Source of the DNA: an uncultured Eubacteriales bacterium
GTDB lineage: Bacteria > Bacillota > Clostridia > Oscillospirales > Ruminococcaceae
Assembly: GCA_959605275.1 (NCBI GenBank)
Contig: CAUHFD010000106.1
Span: forward strand, 1-9,235
Direction: 5' to 3'
DNA: 9,235 bases
Of the stretch, positions 5,785 to 9,235 are shown piece by piece. Each line of letters starts with the position of its first letter. Within the stretch, counting starts at the first letter, position 1. A model generated the notes under the pieces. That model was not told where the DNA came from. It ran no database searches and was given only the letters and a program-made list of their open reading frames with translations. The position numbers and the translations under genes were made by a program.

Positions 5785-6118
5785 CGTTTTATCTTCTGAT
5801 TTTCATGCAAAATTTGCGCGTCATTGCTGATGCTCAAAAACTTCGGTTTGAATCGCAATATATGTTTCTGTTTTCGGGTACATCTGAAAAAGCCATATTT
5901 CTTATCTTCTCAGATTGTTTCAGAAAAGATTTCCGTCTGTCATTGACATGTTTATGACGGGTTCTGCTTCATTTTACGGCAGTCAATACGTCTGCTAAAA
6001 AGTGGTAGAAAGTGTCATTAAACTGTTATTTTATTCATTGTTCGCCGCTATAAGGATACCGTAAGTACAGAATCATCTATGCTTACGGTATCAGGGATAA
6101 TTCCAGGAGGATTATATT
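5785..6118 (+). other. Long intra-operon spacer between F and E genes
   Basis: This 334-nt gap is the longest inside the operon. It contains a UUCG tetraloop on a short AAAC/GTTT stem (5838-5849), a weak TCTGAAA/TTTCAGA pairing (5883-5889 with 5918-5924), an 11-bp palindrome TGTCATTGACA (5938-5948), and a strong stem-loop at 6055-6092. A 50-codon frame at 5805-5957 has no ribosome binding site and is not called. TTGACA (5943-5948) lacks a good -10 box. TATAAG (6049-6054) lacks a good -35 box. No tRNA or convincing promoter is present. Confidence 0.6.
6055..6092 (+). other. Strong stem-loop just upstream of the atpE ribosome binding site
   Basis: GATACCGTAAG (6055-6065) and CTTACGGTATC (6082-6092) are perfect complements over 11 bp. 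A U-G and an A-U pair can extend the stem inwards, leaving a 12-nt loop. The element ends 12 nt before the AGGAGG site of atpE. No T-run follows, so it is not an intrinsic terminator. A 5'-end stabiliser, an RNase processing site or a protein-binding element are possible roles. Confidence 0.65.
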
Positions 6119-6718
6119 ATGTCCGTAATCGACGAAAAGTTACAACGCTTTGAAAATATTATTTTTTCAGATGTAGATGCAAAAGTGAATGCCACGATCG
6201 AAGAGGCAGATCGTTACAAAGAAAATGCTCTGTCCGAACATCATGAAAAAATAATGGATAAATATTTTGATTATATGCAAGATCAGGTACATCTGATTCA
6301 ATCTGACATAAAACGGCAAATGGCAAAGGCTGAATTAAGCGCAAAACGAGAATTATTGCTTTATCGAAATCAAATTTCAGAAAAAGTATTTCAAAACGTC
6401 AAAAAGCAACTGAGCGATTTCGCACAGAGCGATGACTATAAAACTTATTTAATAAACAGCATCCGGGATTGCATTAACAATCAGTCCTTGCAGGATATCA
6501 AAATTCTGGTTCGTCAGGAGGATCTTGATCTTCTGCGGGAAAACGATTTTACTCAGCAATTTGCCGTCGAACAGGACAGTAGCATTCGGCTTGGCGGATT
6601 TATACTCTTGGACAAATCTGCCGGCATGATGATTGATCAAAGCTTTGATTCCAAATTAGATGAACTGTTTTCCTATTTTATTCAAACAAGCGGTTTGATG
6701 ATCAATCAAAAGCAGTAA
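6119..6718 (+). CDS. atpE: V/A-type ATP synthase subunit E (peripheral stalk)
   Basis: This 199-residue protein has the two-part layout of vATP-synt_E. A long charged helix spans about residues 1-110 (for example QMAKAELSAKRELLLYRNQI). It is followed by a small alpha/beta domain ending in LGGFILLDKSAGMMIDQSFD and a C-terminal helix, and the GGFILLD...DQSFDSKLDE stretch is the family hallmark. The helix pairs with the G/H-like subunit and the globular domain holds the top of the A/B hexamer. The ATG at 6119 has a consensus AGGAGG (6105-6110) with an 8-nt spacer, the best-placed site in the operon after that of atpK. A strong stem-loop lies just upstream. The stop is 60 nt before the proposed start of the subunit A gene. 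No truncation or frameshift is seen. Confidence 0.93.
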   Translation: MSVIDEKLQRFENIIFSDVDAKVNATIEEADRYKENALSEHHEKIMDKYFDYMQDQVHLIQSDIKRQMAKAELSAKRELLLYRNQISEKVFQNVKKQLSDFAQSDDYKTYLINSIRDCINNQSLQDIKILVRQEDLDLLRENDFTQQFAVEQDSSIRLGGFILLDKSAGMMIDQSFDSKLDELFSYFIQTSGLMINQKQ

Positions 6719-6757
6719 GCTGTTATGAACCGGCGTTTGTCCTTTGCATATTACCCT

Positions 6758-6767
6758 GAGGAAAGGA
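6758..6767 (+). promoter_or_regulatory. Ribosome binding site that sets the subunit A start at TTG 6779
   Basis: GAGGAAAGGA lies 11 nt before the TTG at 6779, a spacing also used by the subunit B and rhamnosidase genes in this window. The upstream in-frame ATG at 6725 has no purine-rich ribosome binding site before it. Translation from the TTG gives an N-terminus matching the family. Confidence 0.7.
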
Positions 6768-6778
6768 ATGTTATACTG

Positions 6779-8533
6779 TTGAATAACGTTATATTTTCAA
6801 TCAACGGTCCTGTTGTCACCGTTAAAGACAGCAAGGATTTCTCCATGCTTGAAATGGTGTATGTGGGAAACAAACGTCTGATCGGCGAAGTTATCAGCGT
6901 AAACGATAAAATCACTACCATACAGGTATACGAATCCACTACCGGACTTTGCCCCGGCGAACCGGTTGAACCTACCGGCGCTCCGATGTCCGCTAACTTA
7001 GGACCCGGAATATTGTCCAATATATTTGACGGTATTGAACGCCCGCTGAAAAAAATCGCAGAGCAATCAGGTGCCTTTATCTCAGAAGGAAGCAATGTCC
7101 CCTCTTTGGATACCGAAAGACAATTCGAGGTAACAGTCACTGCAAAAATCGGTGATTATCTGAAAGGCGGCGATATCTATGCCACCTGCCCCGAAACAGC
7201 GCTTATTCTCCATAAATGTATGCTTTCTCCTTATTTGGAGGGTGAAGTTATCAGCGTAAAACCGAATGGATTATATACTGTGAATGACACCGTCGTAACG
7301 ATCAAAAAGCCAAACGGAGAAACTGAAGATTTAACCCTTTGCCAGAAATGGCCGATTCGCCGCGCCCGTCCCGTAAAAGAACGCAAACCGATTACCAGAC
7401 CGCTTATTACGGGGCAACGTGTTATTGATACCCTTTTCCCGATCGCAAAAGGCGGTACCGCTGCGATTCCGGGCGGATTCGGAACCGGGAAGACAATGAC
7501 ACAGCATCAGCTTGCAAAATGGTGTGACGCTGATATTATCGTCTATATCGGATGCGGTGAGCGCGGCAATGAAATGACCCAGGTGTTGGATGAATTTTCT
7601 CATTTGATCGACCCGAAATCTCAAAAAGCATTGACAGACCGCACCACATTGATTGCCAACACCTCTAATATGCCGGTAGCGGCTCGTGAAGCCTCTATTT
7701 ACACCGGAATCACCTTAGCGGAATATTACCGTGATATGGGCTATCATGTTGCAATTATGGCGGATTCCACCTCTCGTTGGGCGGAGGCGCTTCGTGAAAT
7801 CAGCGGTCGGTTGGAAGAAATGCCGGCTGAAGAAGGTTTCCCTGCTTATTTGCCGTCCCGTCTTTCGGAATTCTATGAACGTGCCGGCTACATGGTCAAT
7901 TTAAATGGTACAGAAGGATCGGTCACTATCATCGGTGCAGTATCTCCGCAAGGCTCTGATTTTTCGGAGCCGGTTACGCAAAACACAAAACGTTTTGTGC
8001 GTTGTTTTTGGGCTTTGGACAAATCCTTGGCTTATGCCAGACACTACCCTGCTATCAACTGGATGACCAGTTACAGCGAATATTTGGATGACTTGAGCAA
8101 TTATTACAATACACAGGTTGGCAGAGATTTTCTGAAATGCCGCCAGCAAATATCCAATCTCCTTTCTCAGGAAGCGCAACTGATGGAGATCGTAAAATTG
8201 ATCGGCTCGGACGTTTTGCCGGATCATCAAAAGCTGGTGATCGAAATCGCCAATGTGATCCGTGTCGGTTTCTTGCAGCAAAACGCTTTCCATCAGGATG
8301 ATACCTTTGTATCCATGGAAAAGCAGCTAAAAATGATGCAGGTGATTTTATATCTTTACAAGCAGGCACAGCGCTATATTGCCAAGCAGATACCGATTTC
8401 TCTGATTAATGAAACCGGGCTGTTCGATAAATTAATCAAGATAAAATATGATGTACCGAATGACAAATTGGATTTATTTGACAACTATTACAAAGCGATT
8501 GATGACGCCCTGTCAAATCTTGCAGAATCTTAA
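6779..8533 (+). CDS. atpA: V/A-type ATP synthase catalytic subunit A
   Basis: This is the ATP-hydrolysing or ATP-synthesising subunit, alternating with B in the catalytic hexamer. With the TTG start at 6779 it has 584 residues, a normal length, and begins (M)NNVIFSINGPVVTVK as the family does. The longer frame from ATG 6725 would add 18 atypical residues. The order is an N-terminal beta-barrel, a non-homologous insert (about 110-185), the nucleotide-binding domain and a C-terminal helical domain. The P-loop is GGFGTGKT (232-239, K238 and T239). GCGERGNEM carries the expected catalytic glutamate E261. The Walker B segment VAIMADSTSRWAEALREISG contains D329. The end (LPDHQKLVIEIANVIRVGFL) is typical. 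All key residues are intact, so the subunit should be active. The subunit B gene follows after 18 nt. If 6725 is the true start, the gap from the E gene would be only 6 nt. Confidence 0.96.
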   Translation: MNNVIFSINGPVVTVKDSKDFSMLEMVYVGNKRLIGEVISVNDKITTIQVYESTTGLCPGEPVEPTGAPMSANLGPGILSNIFDGIERPLKKIAEQSGAFISEGSNVPSLDTERQFEVTVTAKIGDYLKGGDIYATCPETALILHKCMLSPYLEGEVISVKPNGLYTVNDTVVTIKKPNGETEDLTLCQKWPIRRARPVKERKPITRPLITGQRVIDTLFPIAKGGTAAIPGGFGTGKTMTQHQLAKWCDADIIVYIGCGERGNEMTQVLDEFSHLIDPKSQKALTDRTTLIANTSNMPVAAREASIYTGITLAEYYRDMGYHVAIMADSTSRWAEALREISGRLEEMPAEEGFPAYLPSRLSEFYERAGYMVNLNGTEGSVTIIGAVSPQGSDFSEPVTQNTKRFVRCFWALDKSLAYARHYPAINWMTSYSEYLDDLSNYYNTQVGRDFLKCRQQISNLLSQEAQLMEIVKLIGSDVLPDHQKLVIEIANVIRVGFLQQNAFHQDDTFVSMEKQLKMMQVILYLYKQAQRYIAKQIPISLINETGLFDKLIKIKYDVPNDKLDLFDNYYKAIDDALSNLAES

Positions 8534-8551
8534 AAGGAGGGACACGTTAAT

Positions 8552-9235
8552 ATGAGTATGCAGTATATCGGTTTAAATGAAATAAACGGTCCTTTAGTCG
8601 TTCTTGATCATGTTAAAAATGCAAGCTTTGATGAAATTTGTGAGTTATCCCTGGACAACGGCACCAAGCGGTTGGGTCGTATCGTTGAAATCCAAGGCGA
8701 AAAGGTCGTCATTCAGGTTTTTGAGGGCACCAACGGGCTGTCACTGCAAAACACACGAACCAAATTAACCGGACATCCGATGGAAATGCCGCTTTCCCCT
8801 GAAGTGTTAGGAAGAATTTTTAATGGCGCAGGCAAACCGATTGACGGTTTGGGAGATATTTACCCCGAGAAATTTGCCGATATTAACGGAAAGCCGTTAA
8901 ATCCAGTTTCCCGTACCTATCCGCGAAATTACATCCGTACCGGTATTTCTTCCATTGATGCGCTGATGACTTTGATTCGGGGACAAAAATTACCTATTTT
9001 TTCCGGCTCCGGTATGAACCACAACAAATTAGCGGTACAAATCGTTCGCCAAGCTAAAATCGCCGATGACAGCGGTCAAAAATTCGGGGTTGTTTTTGCC
9101 GCAATGGGCGTAAAAAATGACGTCGCAGATTATTTCCGGCGTTCTTTTGAGGAATCCGGTGTTCTGCAAAAAGTGGTTATGTTTTTAAATTTATCCAATG
9201 ATCCGATTATTGAAAGAATTCTGACTCCCAGATGT
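8552..9235 (+). CDS. atpB: V/A-type ATP synthase regulatory subunit B, N-terminal part (3' end beyond window)
   Basis: 228 codons are present before the window ends with the frame open; full-length family members have about 460 residues, so roughly half is missing. AGGAGG (8535-8540) lies 11 nt before ATG 8552. The N-terminal barrel starts MQYIGLNEINGPLVVLDHV, and PLSPEVLGRIFNGAGKPIDG is characteristic. In place of a Walker A loop there is SGSGMNHNKLA (from S151), the degenerate, non-catalytic nucleotide loop of B subunits, here with Met-Asn where Leu-Pro is common. AAMGVKNDVADYFRRSFEES and FLNLSNDPIIERILTPR follow as expected. B contributes to the catalytic interface but does not itself hydrolyse ATP. 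The gene is 18 nt downstream of the A gene and surely co-transcribed. Subunit D would be expected next but is not in view. Confidence 0.95.
   Translation, partial: MSMQYIGLNEINGPLVVLDHVKNASFDEICELSLDNGTKRLGRIVEIQGEKVVIQVFEGTNGLSLQNTRTKLTGHPMEMPLSPEVLGRIFNGAGKPIDGLGDIYPEKFADINGKPLNPVSRTYPRNYIRTGISSIDALMTLIRGQKLPIFSGSGMNHNKLAVQIVRQAKIADDSGQKFGVVFAAMGVKNDVADYFRRSFEESGVLQKVVMFLNLSNDPIIERILTPRC

Noticed and set aside
5838..5858. GGTTTGAATCG resembling a tRNA T-arm
   Set aside because: The flanking bases do not form the required 5-bp T-stem and no acceptor or anticodon arm is found nearby.
5805..5957. 50-codon plus-strand frame in the F-E spacer
   Set aside because: No ribosome binding site precedes the ATG, nothing in the sequence resembles a known subunit or small membrane protein, and the length is ordinary for chance.
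5943..5975. Internal promoter suggested by a perfect TTGACA at 5943-5948
   Set aside because: No acceptable -10 hexamer lies 16-19 nt downstream. The TTGACA is also part of a short palindrome (5938-5948).
6049..6054. TATAAG as the -10 box of an internal promoter for E-A-B
   Set aside because: The hexamer 17 nt upstream is a poor -35 match, and the start would fall inside the 6055-6092 stem.

Overview
The window carries most of a bacterial V/A-type (rotary) ATPase operon on the + strand, with the 5' part of a glycoside hydrolase gene diverging from it on the - strand. The AT-rich sequence, AGGAGG/GGAGG-type ribosome binding sites, occasional GTG and TTG starts, and protein sequences that read like clostridial V-type ATPase subunits suggest an anaerobic Firmicute (class Clostridia or a relative). 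A rhamnosidase-like gene next door would suit a gut or rumen saccharolytic organism. This taxonomic placement is an inference from sequence style, not from a marker gene.

Layout. Positions 1-913 (- strand) encode the N-terminal 304 residues of a GH78-like alpha-L-rhamnosidase family protein that runs off the left edge. Positions 914-1354 are a gene-free, very AT-rich divergent control region. It has a good sigma-A-type promoter for the hydrolase (TTGAAA-17-TATAAT, - strand), a plausible promoter for the ATPase operon (TTGACA-18-TATTAA, + strand), a perfect 10-bp inverted repeat between them, a tandem 11-bp repeat and two small dyads. The ATPase genes then follow in the order G/H-like stalk protein (1355-1666), C (1708-2751), I (2779-4722), K proteolipid (4886-5305), F (5470-5784), E (6119-6718), A (6779-8533, start re-assigned to a TTG codon) and B (8552-9235, cut by the window end). 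Subunit D, expected in such operons, would lie beyond the right edge.

How the genes work together. A and B form the catalytic hexamer. D (not seen) and F form the central rotor with C, which sits on the K ring. I carries the ion half-channels next to K. E and the G/H-like protein form the peripheral stalks. Every key residue I looked for in A, I and K is present, so the enzyme looks functional. The proteolipid lacks the known sodium ligands, which favours proton coupling. Gene spacing is uneven: 18-60 nt between most genes, but 163, 164 and 334 nt before K, F and E. Those gaps contain RNA stem-loops, including a perfect 11-bp stem just ahead of the atpE ribosome binding site and a GNRA-capped hairpin ahead of atpK. 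They may set the very unequal subunit stoichiometry.

I see no mobile element, CRISPR array, tRNA or rRNA, and no clearly new protein system. The less ordinary content is in the non-coding gaps and in start-site choices.
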